Notes: generated by a model from the sequence alone, not told the origin. DNA of 64,000 bases from Actinomycetota bacterium (GCA_020636995.1 JACJWU010000003.1:1-64000), one strand, 5' to 3'. Numbered from the stretch's first letter, positions 42,725 to 54,055 are shown. A program made the numbers and translations.

Positions 42725-44045
42725 CGATCATCCTCTCCTCCGGAAGGGTATGCCGTTGCTGCTTCTGCCGCAGCGCCAGCGCCGAGGCGACCGTCAGGGG
42801 ACCCACCCTGCCGACGAACATCAGCAGCACGATCACCAGCTGCGCATCCACCGGCAGCACCGGCGTGATCCCGGTCGACAGGCCCACCGTGGCGAAGGCG
42901 GAGATCGCCTCGAAGAGCACCGCCTCGAACGGGAACCTGGTGATGGCGAGCAGCACGAAGGTCGCCACCCCGAGCAGGCCCATCGCGATGAGGGTCAGCG
43001 ACACGGCTTGTCGCTGCGTGGCGGTGGGGATCCGCCGGCGCCCCACATTCACATGTGCCTCGCCGCGCGCCTGCGACCACACCACGTACACCAGCACCCC
43101 GAACGTGGTGACCTTGATACCGCCGGCCGTCCCGGCGCTGCCACCGCCGATGAACATCAACAAGTCGGTGAAGAACAGCGTCTCCTGACGCATCTCGCCG
43201 ATGTTCACGGCGTTGAACCCCGCCGTGCGGGGCTGAACGGCGGTGAAGAAGGCCAGGACCCCACCCTTACCCAGGCCGTACCCCTCCATCGTCAGGGGAT
43301 TGGTGAGTTCCGCGATTCCGATCACCACGGTGCCGATGACCAGCAGCGCGACCGTCACGAAGACCGTCACCCGGGTCAGCACCGACCAAGCGCTCGGCCG
43401 GCGCCATCCCCGCAGCAGTTCGAACACCACGGGGAACCCCAGCCCACCGACGATTACGGCGGCGGAGATCGTGAGCAGGAACACCGGATCTCCGGCGAAC
43501 GGCACGAGGTTCTGCGAGTAGGTCGAGAAGCCGGCGTTGTTGAACGACGACACCGCGTGGAACAACCCGTGGTAGACGGCCTGCGACAAGGACTCGTCGT
43601 GACGTATCGCCAACTGCCAGGTGAGCACGGTGGCGATGGCCAGTTCGCTGATCACGCTGAACCACGCGATCCGCACGATCACCCGCCGGACGTCGCCGGG
43701 GCTGAGCATCTTGCCCTCGACCTGCGCGATCAGCCGGCCGCGCAGTCCGAGGCGATGTGCGAGCAGGAGCGCGGTCAGGGTGGCCAGGGTCATGATCCCC
43801 AGACCGCCGACCTGGATCAGCAGCATGATTACGACCTGCCCGAAGGTGGACCAGTACGTGCTGGTGTCGACCACCGTGAGTCCGGTCACACAGACCGCGG
43901 AGGTCGCCGTGAACAGCGCATCCATCGGCGCCGAGGTTCTGCCACCGGTGACCGCCCAGGGCAGGCTCAACAGCAGCGTGCCGACCCCGATGGCACCGGC
44001 GAACGCGACGGCCACGACCTGCCCGGGGTGGAGGTTGCGGCGCAC
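42717..44045 (-). CDS. Potassium uptake membrane subunit (TrkH/KtrB type)
   Basis: 442 residues from a GTG at 44045 (RRNLHPGQVVAVAF...). An upstream extension reads open but has no good start and runs into the acetyltransferase gene. The four selectivity-filter repeats contain TATSAVCVTGLTVVD, VSSFNNAGFSTYS, PRTAGFNAVNI and FATVGLSTGITPVL. Together with the downstream RCK subunit it imports K+, a role in turgor and pH control. Confidence 0.9.
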   Translation of the reverse strand: MRRNLHPGQVVAVAFAGAIGVGTLLLSLPWAVTGGRTSAPMDALFTATSAVCVTGLTVVDTSTYWSTFGQVVIMLLIQVGGLGIMTLATLTALLLAHRLGLRGRLIAQVEGKMLSPGDVRRVIVRIAWFSVISELAIATVLTWQLAIRHDESLSQAVYHGLFHAVSSFNNAGFSTYSQNLVPFAGDPVFLLTISAAVIVGGLGFPVVFELLRGWRRPSAWSVLTRVTVFVTVALLVIGTVVIGIAELTNPLTMEGYGLGKGGVLAFFTAVQPRTAGFNAVNIGEMRQETLFFTDLLMFIGGGSAGTAGGIKVTTFGVLVYVVWSQARGEAHVNVGRRRIPTATQRQAVSLTLIAMGLLGVATFVLLAITRFPFEAVLFEAISAFATVGLSTGITPVLPVDAQLVIVLLMFVGRVGPLTVASALALRQKQQRHTLPEERMIVG

Positions 44046-44062
44046 GTACGGATTATGGGGGT

Positions 44063-44661
44063 TCAGCGTTGTCCCGTGCGCTGCAGAGGCTGACGTTGGC
44101 GTCCCTCGTCGAAGTTCGCAGGGTCGAGCCAGTCCAGAACCGCCGCCCTGCGCTGCGGCCATTCGTGGTCCAGCAGCGAGAACCACGCGGTGTCCCGGTT
44201 CTCACCCTTGACGATCATGTGCTGCCGGAACACACCCTCGAAGGTGAAGCCGAACCTCACTGCTGCCGCCTTCGACGCCTCGTTGCGGCTGTTGCACTTC
44301 CATTCCACACGGCGGGCCCCGAGGGTGAACAGGTGGTCGACGAGCAGGAACACGGCCTGGGTGGACGCCGGTGACCTTCGCATCCGGGGTCCCCACAGGA
44401 TGTGGCCGATCTCCGCGACGCGGTTCTCACGGTCGACCCGAAGGATCGACGCCCGGCCGACGGGTTCATCGTCGATGACTGCCGCGAAGAACAGCGGGTC
44501 CCGGCTCGCCCGCGCCCGGACGAACCACTCGTCGAAGTCCTCCGGGTGGTCGGGCAGGAAGTCGAAGCCCTCGGTGATGGCCCGCAGACCCAGGTGCTCC
44601 GGTGCCAGCGGTTCGAGCCGTACGTACCGGCCCGCCAGGACGACGGGCTCGACGGGTCGCA

Positions 44662-44662
<1 letters not shown>
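44063..44662 (-). CDS. GNAT-family N-acetyltransferase (RimJ/RimL-like)
   Basis: 199 residues. GRYVRLEPLAPEHL opens the fold, VGRASILRVDRENRVAEIGHILWGP and RRSPASTQAVFLLVDHLF.LGARRVEWKCNSRNEASKAAAVRFGFTFEGVFRQHMIVKG are classic for ribosomal-protein-type GNAT enzymes. It probably acetylates an amine from acetyl-CoA; substrate unknown. The ATG overlaps the purL stop (TGATG), which makes it the trailing gene of the purL transcript. Confidence 0.87.
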
Positions 44663-46893
<2,231 letters not shown>

Positions 46894-46916
46894 GGCACAC
46901 AGTCTATGAGCAGGGA

Positions 46917-46993
46917 ATCCGTGAGCAGTGTGGAGATCCGGGAGCGGTTCAGCCGTTTCGCAACGCTAACGGATTTCTGAAGTGCTCACGGAT
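46917..46993. repeat. Family B inverted array (core ATCCGTGAGCA), 19-bp pitch, copy 2
   Basis: Direct units ATCCGTGAGCAGTG and ATCCGGGAGCGGTTC start at 46917 and 46936 (19 bp). Inverted units ending at 46974 (CAACGCTAACGGAT) and 46993 (AGTGCTCACGGAT) are also 19 bp apart. The outer units pair over 11 bp (ATCCGTGAGCA against TGCTCACGGAT). The array sits between purQ's stop (19 bp away) and purL's start. Confidence 0.75.
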
Positions 46994-47011
46994 GGAGGAA
47001 CCCCGCACCGC

Positions 47012-47680
47012 TCAGACCCCGGCGCGCTCGAGCAGCGAGGTGAACAGGTTCAGCCCGTCGGTCCCCGGGCCGGTCAACGCGTCGATCGCGTGCTCGGGAT
47101 GCGGCATCAGCCCGACGACGTTGCCGCGGGCGTTGGTGATCCCGGCGATGTCGCGGCGCGAGCCGTTGGGGTTGCCGCCGATGTAGCGGAACACCACGCG
47201 ACCCTCGCCTTCGAGCCGGTCGAGCGTCTGCTCGTCCGCGGTGTAGGCGCCCTCGCCGTTCTTCACCGGGATCACGATCTCGTCGCGCGGGCTGAAGGCC
47301 CGTGTCCAGGAGGTCGCCGCGTTCTCCACGCGCAACCCCTGGTCGCGACACACGAAGTGCAGGCTCTGGTTGCGCACCAGCGCACCGGGCAGCAGGTGTG
47401 CCTCGCACAGGATCTGGAAACCGTTGCAGATCCCGAGCACCGGCATCCCCGCCTCGGCGGCATCGGTGATCTCCTGCATGACGGGGGCGAACCGGGCGAT
47501 CGCCCCGCAGCGCAGGTAGTCGCCGTAGGAGAAGCCGCCGGGAAGCACGACCGCGTCGACGTTCTGCAGATCGTGGTCGGCATGCCACAGCGGGACCGCC
47601 TCGCCCCCCGCGTACTTCACCGCCCGCGCAGCGTCGATGTCATCGAGTGTTCCCGGGAAAGTGACGACTCCTATGCGCAC
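47012..47680 (-). CDS. purQ: Phosphoribosylformylglycinamidine synthase subunit PurQ
   Basis: 222 residues from the GTG at 47680, with GAGGG just upstream. It is a class-I glutamine amidotransferase: VVLPGGFSYGDYLRCGAIAR, the catalytic Cys in GICNGFQILCEA and the His-Glu pair in MPHPEHAID. It supplies ammonia to PurL through PurS. A universal stress gene immediately precedes it in the leftward direction. Confidence 0.95.
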   Translation of the reverse strand: MRIGVVTFPGTLDDIDAARAVKYAGGEAVPLWHADHDLQNVDAVVLPGGFSYGDYLRCGAIARFAPVMQEITDAAEAGMPVLGICNGFQILCEAHLLPGALVRNQSLHFVCRDQGLRVENAATSWTRAFSPRDEIVIPVKNGEGAYTADEQTLDRLEGEGRVVFRYIGGNPNGSRRDIAGITNARGNVVGLMPHPEHAIDALTGPGTDGLNLFTSLLERAGV

Positions 47681-47684
47681 ACCC

Positions 47685-48551
47685 TCACGGTACGACAGCG
47701 ACCGAGCAGCCGGCCTTGTGCACCACCGCATGACTCACAGATCCCAGCAGCAGACCCCGGAATCCGCCGAGCCCACGCGACCCGACCACCAACAGGGCGG
47801 CGTTCTCGCTGGCCTTCACCAGCGCCTTCACCGGCGAACCCTTCATGACTTCCTGACGCACCTTCACATCCGGGAAGTTCTCGCGGAATCCTGACATCGC
47901 CTCGGAGGTCTCACGCAACTCCGAGTTGCCGTAGTCGCGGATGAGCACTTCGGGCTCGTAACTGGGGACCTCGACCATCGACCAGGTCGGCGGGATCTCC
48001 CAACTGTGCACCACGTGCAGAGGCAGCTGGGCGAAACTGGCCTGCTCGAAGGCCCACTCCAGTGCCTTCAGCGAGTGCTCCGACCCGTCCACTCCCACGA
48101 CGATCCCGTCTACGTCCTGCACCGGCGGCCGGACGACGACCGTGGGGCACTTCGCGTGTGCCGAGACCTGACGGGACACGCTGCCCAGCAGGAACCCCGT
48201 GAGGCCACCGGCGCCGTGGCTACCGACAACCACCATCTCCGCGCCCTCAGAGCGCTTGACCAGGACTGCGGCCGTGCGACCCGCGTGGAGTTCCCCGACG
48301 GCGTTGACGCCCATGTCGGCGGCGATCTGCGCACCCTCGTCGTTCGCGGTCTGCGCTTCGTCGCGCAACTGGTCGATCAGTTCCTGCTGAAGCGTCGAAG
48401 ATGCACCGATCCCGAGATCTGCGGCCGGCATGGACCACGTGGTGATGATCTCGAGAGTGCGCCCGCGCTGTTGGGCAACCGCCGCGGCCCACCGCAATGC
48501 GAGTTGCGAACCCTCCGAGCCGTCATAGCCAACGATCACTGAACCTGACAT
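47685..48551 (-). CDS. Two-domain universal stress protein
   Basis: 288 residues from the ATG at 48551, which has GGAGG upstream. Two UspA domains repeat: SVIVGYDGSEGSQLALRWA...VVVGSHGAGGLTGFLLGSVSRQV, and GIVVGVDGSEHSLKALEWA...LVVGSRGLGGFRGLLLGSVSHAV. Both carry the G-2x-G-9x-G(S/T) ATP-binding pattern. Such tandem proteins bind ATP and respond to hypoxia or starvation in actinobacteria. It ends 5 bp from the purQ start, so it may share the purQ transcript. Confidence 0.9.
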   Translation of the reverse strand: MSGSVIVGYDGSEGSQLALRWAAAVAQQRGRTLEIITTWSMPAADLGIGASSTLQQELIDQLRDEAQTANDEGAQIAADMGVNAVGELHAGRTAAVLVKRSEGAEMVVVGSHGAGGLTGFLLGSVSRQVSAHAKCPTVVVRPPVQDVDGIVVGVDGSEHSLKALEWAFEQASFAQLPLHVVHSWEIPPTWSMVEVPSYEPEVLIRDYGNSELRETSEAMSGFRENFPDVKVRQEVMKGSPVKALVKASENAALLVVGSRGLGGFRGLLLGSVSHAVVHKAGCSVAVVP

Positions 48552-48658
48552 GACACCCTCCTCCACCTCGCGGCCGGTGCCAGCGTCATGCAAGGCGACG
48601 TAGCATCGACCCTCACTTCAAGTTTACGCCTGTCCGCGACGTAGCGGCCGGGCGTACG

Positions 48659-49099
48659 TCATCGGATGAGCCGGATGACGTACTTGTGCGGGCCGACCCC
48701 GGGTTTGTCCCATTCGGGTCCGACGACCTGCCACCGCTGGCGCTCGTACAGACTCAGGGCCGCCACCCGGGCCGTGGCCCAGAGGCTCCCGACGCCCTCG
48801 TCGGTCGCCAGACCCGTCGCCGCGGCCACCAGCGCGCTGCCGACTCCCCCGCGATGGGCGGGAAGGACGGCCAGGGATCGAAACTGCCACTGCGGCGACG
48901 GTGGCTGGGCCAGATCCGCACGTGGCCACGGTGCCGGGCCCAGCGAGCACGCGCCGATGACCTCGCCGTTGCGCAAGGCGGCGAGATGACGCCAGTCCGC
49001 GGTGAACGGTCGGTCGCCTGGCAACGGACCACGGGGGCGCAGGACCTGCATCTGGACGCCCCGCACCTCGGCTACGGATGCCGGGCGAACGATGAGCAC
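48659..49099 (-). CDS. GNAT-family acetyltransferase
   Basis: 146 residues from a GTG at 49099. A basic GNAT fold is visible with the acetyl-CoA loop in RSLAVLPAHRGGVGSALVAAATGLATDEG and the YERQRWQ motif near the end. Substrate unknown. It is divergent from the deazaflavin-dependent reductase gene across 23 bp, so the two may share regulation. Confidence 0.82.
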   Translation of the reverse strand: MLIVRPASVAEVRGVQMQVLRPRGPLPGDRPFTADWRHLAALRNGEVIGACSLGPAPWPRADLAQPPSPQWQFRSLAVLPAHRGGVGSALVAAATGLATDEGVGSLWATARVAALSLYERQRWQVVGPEWDKPGVGPHKYVIRLIR

Positions 49100-49122
49100 A
49101 CGATCACAGTAGTTTCAGGCAT

Positions 49123-49608
49123 ATGGCTTACAGAGACATCATGCGGTGGTTGGGGCACAAGAAGTGGTTCGCATGGACTGCGGCCCGGCTGGCACCACTG
49201 GACGCGAAGGTCGTGCAGAAGACCGGAGGGCGCTTCGGTCTGCTGGGCAACTACGGCCTCCCCCAGTGCCTGCTCACCACCACGGGGCGCAAGTCGGGGC
49301 AACAACGCACGGTGACGCTGCTGTACGGAACCCGCGCACCCGACGAGTACGTGCTCATCGGGTCCAACTTCGGGCAAGCACACCATCCGGCGTGGGCGCT
49401 GAACCTCGAGGCGAATCCCGAGTGCGTGTTCACCGTGGACGACCAGCCGCGCGACATGACGGCGCGGATGGTCACAGACGATGTCGAGCGTGAGCAGATC
49501 TGGCAGCTGATGTACGAGGTGTGGCCCGCGTACAACGCCTACCGGGGCCGCGCCGGGCGCGACATCAAGGTCTTCGTGATCACGCCGTCACACGTTGGCG
49601 ACAACTAG
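49123..49608 (+). CDS. Deazaflavin (F420)-dependent nitroreductase-like protein (Ddn family)
   Basis: 161 residues. The pattern LLTTTGRKSGQQRTVTLLYG, then YVLIGSNFGQAHHPAWALNLEANPE and VWPAYNAYRGRAGRDIKVF is the F420H2-dependent Ddn family of split-barrel reductases, best known from Mycobacterium tuberculosis. They reduce quinones or nitro compounds with F420H2. Its presence hints that the host makes F420. The 3' end overlaps the convergent TauE gene by 21 bp. Confidence 0.88.
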   Translation: MAYRDIMRWLGHKKWFAWTAARLAPLDAKVVQKTGGRFGLLGNYGLPQCLLTTTGRKSGQQRTVTLLYGTRAPDEYVLIGSNFGQAHHPAWALNLEANPECVFTVDDQPRDMTARMVTDDVEREQIWQLMYEVWPAYNAYRGRAGRDIKVFVITPSHVGDN

Positions 49609-50289
49609 GCTCGCACCGCCCAGGGCAGCCACGACCAATACCGCGACCCTCGCCGCAGCGACCGGGATCCGTCCGACCGCCAGAGCACCGAGGGCCGTTC
49701 CGGCCAGCACGCCGGCCAGCATCCACCATTGCGGTGCCACGAAACCGATCACGAGTGCGGTGACGAGGTTCTGCACGAGGAAGAAGAACTGCAGGGTGGC
49801 CCGCGAGTGATCGGGGGACCAGCCGGCGTTCGCCGCGAACATTCCCACGGGCGGACCGCCGACTCCGCCGACGACGTTCAGCACGGCCGAGGCGATGCCG
49901 GCTCCGACAGCGCCCGGCAGACCGCGGAACCACGTCCACGAAGCGCCACGTGCCAACAGGAACACCCCGATCAGCACTGCGATACCCGCACCGACGGCGA
50001 CGACTGCGGTGTCCATCCCGGCCAGTGCGGCCACCACCACCGGGGTGGCCAGCAGCGTGGGCACCAACAGCGATCCCGCATCCCGGAAGCCGATGTGACG
50101 CCACTGATGGGTCAGGGGAATGAGCGACGCGAGGGCCGCGAGTACAACGATGATGGCCACGCCATCACGCGGACCGAGCAGCGCGAGCATTGCCGGAGCG
50201 GCGATCAGGGAGAACCCGAGTCCCGTGACGGATTGGGCGAAGGCGCCGACGACCAGCGACACGGCCACGAGCACAACGACCCACTCCAC
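49588..50289 (-). CDS. TauE/SafE-family sulfite/organosulfonate exporter
   Basis: 233 residues from a GTG at 50289 with AAGGA about 7 bp upstream. Seven or eight hydrophobic segments; FAQSVTGLGFSLIAAPAMLALLGPRDGVA and GGVGGPPVGMFAANAGW are the two TauE signature loops. It exports sulfite, sulfoacetate or similar anions; the substrate is not fixed. A hairpin (50314-50342) separates it from purS. Confidence 0.85.
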   Translation of the reverse strand: MEWVVVLVAVSLVVGAFAQSVTGLGFSLIAAPAMLALLGPRDGVAIIVVLAALASLIPLTHQWRHIGFRDAGSLLVPTLLATPVVVAALAGMDTAVVAVGAGIAVLIGVFLLARGASWTWFRGLPGAVGAGIASAVLNVVGGVGGPPVGMFAANAGWSPDHSRATLQFFFLVQNLVTALVIGFVAPQWWMLAGVLAGTALGALAVGRIPVAAARVAVLVVAALGGASLVVANV

Positions 50290-50313
50290 CGGCGATCCTT
50301 TCAGCGTCGAAGC

Positions 50314-50342
50314 GACCCGGCTCCCCCCTCGCGAGCCGGGTC
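50314..50342 (-). terminator. Hairpin after purS
   Basis: GACCCGGCT (50314-50322) pairs perfectly with AGCCGGGTC (50334-50342) around an 11-nt loop, about 75 bp after the purS stop and 25 bp before the TauE gene start. There is no T-run, so this would be a U-less terminator of the kind common in actinobacteria. It is of ordinary type, unlike the arrayed families. Confidence 0.55.
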
Positions 50343-50419
50343 GATCTGGTGGTGCCCGGCTGCGGGCTGTGGGCAAACGTGATTCTGCTCACGCGGGTGG
50401 CAAGCAGTCCCTGCTACAG

Positions 50420-50662
50420 CTACTCGATGGTGAGGGTGTGGTCCTCGATCACGGGGTTGGCCAGCAGCGTCTCCGCGAGGTGCTCGATCTCGATCCGGCG
50501 CTCCTGGGTGATCTGGCCGTCGACCTCGATCTCGAAGCGCTTGCCCTGCCGTACGGACACCACCCCGGAGAACCCGAGACGCCCCATGGCGGACTGCACG
50601 GCCTGTCCCTGCGGATCGAGCAGTTCGGCCTTCGGCATGACTTCGACGATGATTCGCGGCAC
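50420..50662 (-). CDS. purS: Phosphoribosylformylglycinamidine synthase subunit PurS
   Basis: 80 residues, PRIIVEVMPKAELLDPQGQA, then GFSGVVSVRQGKRFEIEVDG and AETLLANPVIEDHTLTIE, a full-length PurS. It bridges PurL and PurQ in the ammonia-channelling complex. PurS is usually encoded directly before purQ; here four unrelated genes (TauE, Ddn-like, GNAT, universal stress) and about 2.7 kb intervene. Confidence 0.93.
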   Translation of the reverse strand: MPRIIVEVMPKAELLDPQGQAVQSAMGRLGFSGVVSVRQGKRFEIEVDGQITQERRIEIEHLAETLLANPVIEDHTLTIE

Positions 50663-50686
50663 GAGGTCAACTCTAGAGCCGGACGG

Positions 50687-52036
50687 TCAGCCGGTGGTCG
50701 GCGCCTCACCGACATGCTTGGCGAACTGCGAGTAGTCGGACTCCACGAGATCGGCGTAGCGGACCGCGTATCGCGCCACCGCCTTCGGGAAGGAATCGGA
50801 GTCGCCGAGATACGCGTCGATCGCGATCCGGTCACCGGTGACGGCATGCGCACGCGCCAACGCGAAACCGCACAGCCGTGCGTACCGCGGCATGGCCTCG
50901 GGACCCATCCGCTGGTACGAGGTGACGACCGGACGCAACTGGCTGAAGAAGTAGTCCCGGTCGCGCCAGCGGCTGAAGCCCAGCAGCGGGTCGGGCTCGC
51001 TCTGGATGAGTGCCTGCCCCAGGGCGATCCGGCGGGCCTGATTGCCGCGGTGACGGAACTCCGGCAGGACGTAGGGCTGCAGTACGGACTGCCGGGCCTC
51101 CTTGACCTGCAGCGCCACGAGTTCATGCCGACGCGTTCCCTGCAGAAGCACGACGAAGGTTCGCAGGCCCACGTCGGAAACACCCCGTACCAGCATCGCG
51201 ACGTCGGCGATCCGGTACTCCGTGAGCATCTGCTGGACTTCCGGACTGACGCTGGTGAAGTACGCGCTCATCACGTCGATGAGGCCTTCGTGGACCAGCA
51301 CGGCGTCCTGCTCGTACAGCCAGTCGGTGAGGGCGTAGACCGGCGCCGAGTGGCGGAGCCGCGGTGCGGTACCGTCCTGCTCCACCATGTCGGCGTAGAG
51401 CATGGGTTCGTCGGTGAACGCCAGGTCCTTCTGACGGCGGGCGCTCTTGTCGACGGCCCGGGCGACCTCAGGCTCCGGCAGTCCGGCGAACCACAGATTC
51501 AACCGATCGTGGTCCGCGGCCCATGCCATCCCGCGCCGGTACCCGTCCACCGCGGCCCGGGCGACCGCTCGCTGGTCCTTGCTCGGTGCATCCGCCACCC
51601 GCATGGCCAGCACCATGGCGACCGCCATGCGCTTGACATCCCACTCCCACGGGGCGCGCAGCGTCTCGTCGAAATATCCGAGATCGAAGACGGCATCGCC
51701 GTCCGGTGAGCGGTAGTACCCGAAGGTGCAGGCGTCGACGTCGCCGCAGGCCTGGACATGGATCTCGGACACCGGGGTCACCGCGAGGTCGGCGGCCATC
51801 ACCACGTCACTGCCGCGCAGGTAACTGTGCACGTTCTTGGCCATACGCTCGTGGCGCACGCCGATCAGTGCCGGGATCCGGTCCTGATCCTGCTCGAGGA
51901 CCAATTTGAGCGGATCGGGGCGGACTTGCGACCGGTACAGATCGGTGTGGGCGTCATGCGGCACGCGTTGGCGCGCGTCCAGACCACGCTGCACACGCTC
52001 ATCGAGAGTCCCCGCGCTCTTCAGGCCGTGCCACAT
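50687..52036 (-). CDS. DUF2252 protein
   Basis: 449 residues. RIPALIGVRHERMAKNVHSYLRGSDVVMAADL near the start, DLGYFDETLRAPWEWDVKRMA and VALQVKEARQSVLQPY mark DUF2252, a kinase-like fold family common in actinobacteria with unknown substrate. It lies 24 bp upstream of purS on the same strand, so the two may be co-transcribed. Confidence 0.87.
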   Translation of the reverse strand: MWHGLKSAGTLDERVQRGLDARQRVPHDAHTDLYRSQVRPDPLKLVLEQDQDRIPALIGVRHERMAKNVHSYLRGSDVVMAADLAVTPVSEIHVQACGDVDACTFGYYRSPDGDAVFDLGYFDETLRAPWEWDVKRMAVAMVLAMRVADAPSKDQRAVARAAVDGYRRGMAWAADHDRLNLWFAGLPEPEVARAVDKSARRQKDLAFTDEPMLYADMVEQDGTAPRLRHSAPVYALTDWLYEQDAVLVHEGLIDVMSAYFTSVSPEVQQMLTEYRIADVAMLVRGVSDVGLRTFVVLLQGTRRHELVALQVKEARQSVLQPYVLPEFRHRGNQARRIALGQALIQSEPDPLLGFSRWRDRDYFFSQLRPVVTSYQRMGPEAMPRYARLCGFALARAHAVTGDRIAIDAYLGDSDSFPKAVARYAVRYADLVESDYSQFAKHVGEAPTTG

Positions 52037-52096
52037 GCCATCGAGTGTACGAAGGCGGTGGACATCAAGCGTCCCGGGACGGTCGAGGCGCCCGGA

Positions 52097-52230
52097 CGTA
52101 CGGAACTGGTTGGGGCATGGGGGTGCTCAACCAGTTCGGTACGCAGTGGCGTCCGTTTTGGACCATTTCGCCGGGTTTCAGGCGTACTCAACTGGTTGGC
52201 GTCGAGGAGTGCTCAACCAGTTCCGTACGC
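52097..52230. repeat. Family C twin-hairpin element, copy 2
   Basis: Hairpin one pairs CGTACGGAACTGGTTG (52097-52112) with 52128-52143 (one mismatch); hairpin two pairs GCGTACTCAACTGGTTG (52182-52198) with 52214-52230. Loops are again 15 nt and the hairpins are 38 bp apart. Compared with copy 1 (27040-27172), arms and spacing are conserved while loops and spacer differ. It sits between galE's stop (8 bp away) and the DUF2252 start. Confidence 0.85.
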
Positions 52231-52238
52231 GAAACAGC

Positions 52239-53195
52239 TCAGGCGTTCCACGCCTCCCAGGCCGAGGACACCATCTGTCGCAGGTCATGGGTCGCCGACC
52301 ACCCCAGATCACGCTGGATCTTGTCAACCGTGGCCACCAATTGGGCAGGGTCACCCGCCCTGCGTGGGGCGACCTCGACATCGACGTCGCGGCCGATCAC
52401 CTGCGAGACCACGTCCATCACCTCGATGACGGAGACACCCTCTCCGCGCCCGACGTTGTAGACCTGCCCCAGGGTCTGGGCCTCGCATGCCGCCGCAGCT
52501 GCCACATGGGCCTCGGAAAGGTCGGCGACATGGATGTAGTCACGGATGCAGGACCCGTCCGGGGTCGGGTAGTCGTCTCCGAACACCTGGGGCCGTTGCC
52601 CCTCGCGCAGCGCCCGGAAGACCATGGGGATCAGATTAAAGACGCTGGTGTCGCCGAGCTCGGGACTCGCCGCCCCGGCGACGTTGAAGTACCGCAGCGA
52701 GATCCACGAGAGGTCCCGGTTGACCGCAGCATTGCGGGTCATCCACTCGCCGATGACCTTCGTCTGTCCGTAGGGGGACTCCGGGTTCAGAACTGCGTCC
52801 TCGGAGACGAACTCGTGGCCGGGGGTGCCGTACACGGCCGCGGACGAGGAGTAGACGAAACTGCGGGTGCCGGCCTCAGCCATCGCCTCCAGCAACGACA
52901 GCATCCCATCGACGTTCTCGCGGTAGTAGTACTCCGGACGCTCGACGGACTCCCCAACGGCCTTCTTCGCCGCGAGGTGGACGACCCCTGTGACGTCGTG
53001 GTCGCGCAGTGCGGCGGTGACGGCGGACTTGTCCCCGACGTTCACCTGCACAAGGGGTACGTCGGACGGCACCTTGCGCGCGAGACCGGTGGAGAGGTCG
53101 TCCAGGACCACGACGTCCCGGCCGCTGGCCTGCAACGAGCGGATCACATGCGCGCCTATGTAGCCGGCACCCCCGGTGAGCAACCACGTGGTCAT
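52239..53195 (-). CDS. galE: UDP-glucose 4-epimerase
   Basis: 318 residues from an ATG overlapping the purC stop (ATGA). The NAD motif is TGGAGYIGAHV; the catalytic Ser/Tyr-Lys set is in SSSAAVYG and SPYGQTK, and YFNVAGA follows. It interconverts UDP-glucose and UDP-galactose for cell-surface sugars. Coupling to purC is unusual and places a sugar-nucleotide gene within the purine region. Confidence 0.9.
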   Translation of the reverse strand: MTTWLLTGGAGYIGAHVIRSLQASGRDVVVLDDLSTGLARKVPSDVPLVQVNVGDKSAVTAALRDHDVTGVVHLAAKKAVGESVERPEYYYRENVDGMLSLLEAMAEAGTRSFVYSSSAAVYGTPGHEFVSEDAVLNPESPYGQTKVIGEWMTRNAAVNRDLSWISLRYFNVAGAASPELGDTSVFNLIPMVFRALREGQRPQVFGDDYPTPDGSCIRDYIHVADLSEAHVAAAAACEAQTLGQVYNVGRGEGVSVIEVMDVVSQVIGRDVDVEVAPRRAGDPAQLVATVDKIQRDLGWSATHDLRQMVSSAWEAWNA

Positions 53196-54055
53196 ACGAA
53201 GTCCTTCCCAGTCAGCGTCTCGTAGGCCTGGACGTACTTGGCCCGGGTCCGCGCGACGACCTCCGGTGGCAACGGTGGCGGCGGACTGTCCGAGGCCGGA
53301 TCCCACCCCGACTCCCACCGCAGCCAGTCCCGCACGAACTGCTTGTCGTAGCTCGGCGGTGCGCTGCCCACCGCCCACGTGTCGACGTCCCAGTATCGGG
53401 AGGAGTCCGGGGTCAGCACCTCGTCTGCCAGCACGATCGTGCCGTCCGGGCGGACCCCGAACTCGAACTTGGTGTCGGCGAGGATCAGCCCGCGGTCGGC
53501 GGCAAGGCCCCGGGCACGGTCGTAGATCCGCAGGGAGAGATCCCGGATCGCGTCCGCGCGCTCCCGACCGATGAGGGAAACGACCCGGTCGAAGTCGATG
53601 TTCTCGTCGTGTTCCCCGATGTCGGCCTTGGTCGCCGGCGTGAAGATCGGCTCGGGGAGTTCCTGGGACTCCTGCAGGCCGCCCGGGAGTGCCACCCCGC
53701 ACACCGACCCCGTCGCCTGGTAGTCCACCCAACCGGACCCGGAAAGGAATCCGCGCACGACACACTCGACGGGCAGCATCTCCAGGCGCTCGCACAACAG
53801 CGCCCGACCCGCGACCTGCGCCGGCACATCGGTCGAGACGACGTGGTTGTCGACGATGTCGCGCAACTGGTCGAACCACCACAACGAGACCTGGGTGAGG
53901 ATGCGGCCCTTGTCGGGGATCGGCGTGGGCAGGACCCAGTCGAACGCGCTGATCCGATCGGAGGCCACGAACAGGAGCCGGCCGTCATCGGCGTACAGGT
54001 CGCGGACCTTGCCGGAATACACGTGATCCCAGCCAGGGATGCGGTCGACGGTCAC
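53192..54055 (-). CDS. purC: Phosphoribosylaminoimidazole-succinocarboxamide synthase
   Basis: 287 residues. YSGKVRDLYADDGRLLFVASDRISAFDWVLPTPIPDKG, VVRGFLSGSGWVDY and ADTKFEFGVRPDGTIVLADEVLTPDSSRYW are classic SAICAR synthetase blocks; it is the longer (PurC-only) bacterial form. It joins CAIR and aspartate with ATP, step eight of purine synthesis. The start is ATG-type at 54055; the gene overlaps galE. Confidence 0.95.
   Translation of the reverse strand: MTVDRIPGWDHVYSGKVRDLYADDGRLLFVASDRISAFDWVLPTPIPDKGRILTQVSLWWFDQLRDIVDNHVVSTDVPAQVAGRALLCERLEMLPVECVVRGFLSGSGWVDYQATGSVCGVALPGGLQESQELPEPIFTPATKADIGEHDENIDFDRVVSLIGRERADAIRDLSLRIYDRARGLAADRGLILADTKFEFGVRPDGTIVLADEVLTPDSSRYWDVDTWAVGSAPPSYDKQFVRDWLRWESGWDPASDSPPPPLPPEVVARTRAKYVQAYETLTGKDFV

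Noticed and set aside
42348..44093. A 581-codon open frame antisense to the K+ uptake genes
   Set aside because: It has no recognisable domain, and the opposite strand encodes full TrkA/TrkH proteins.
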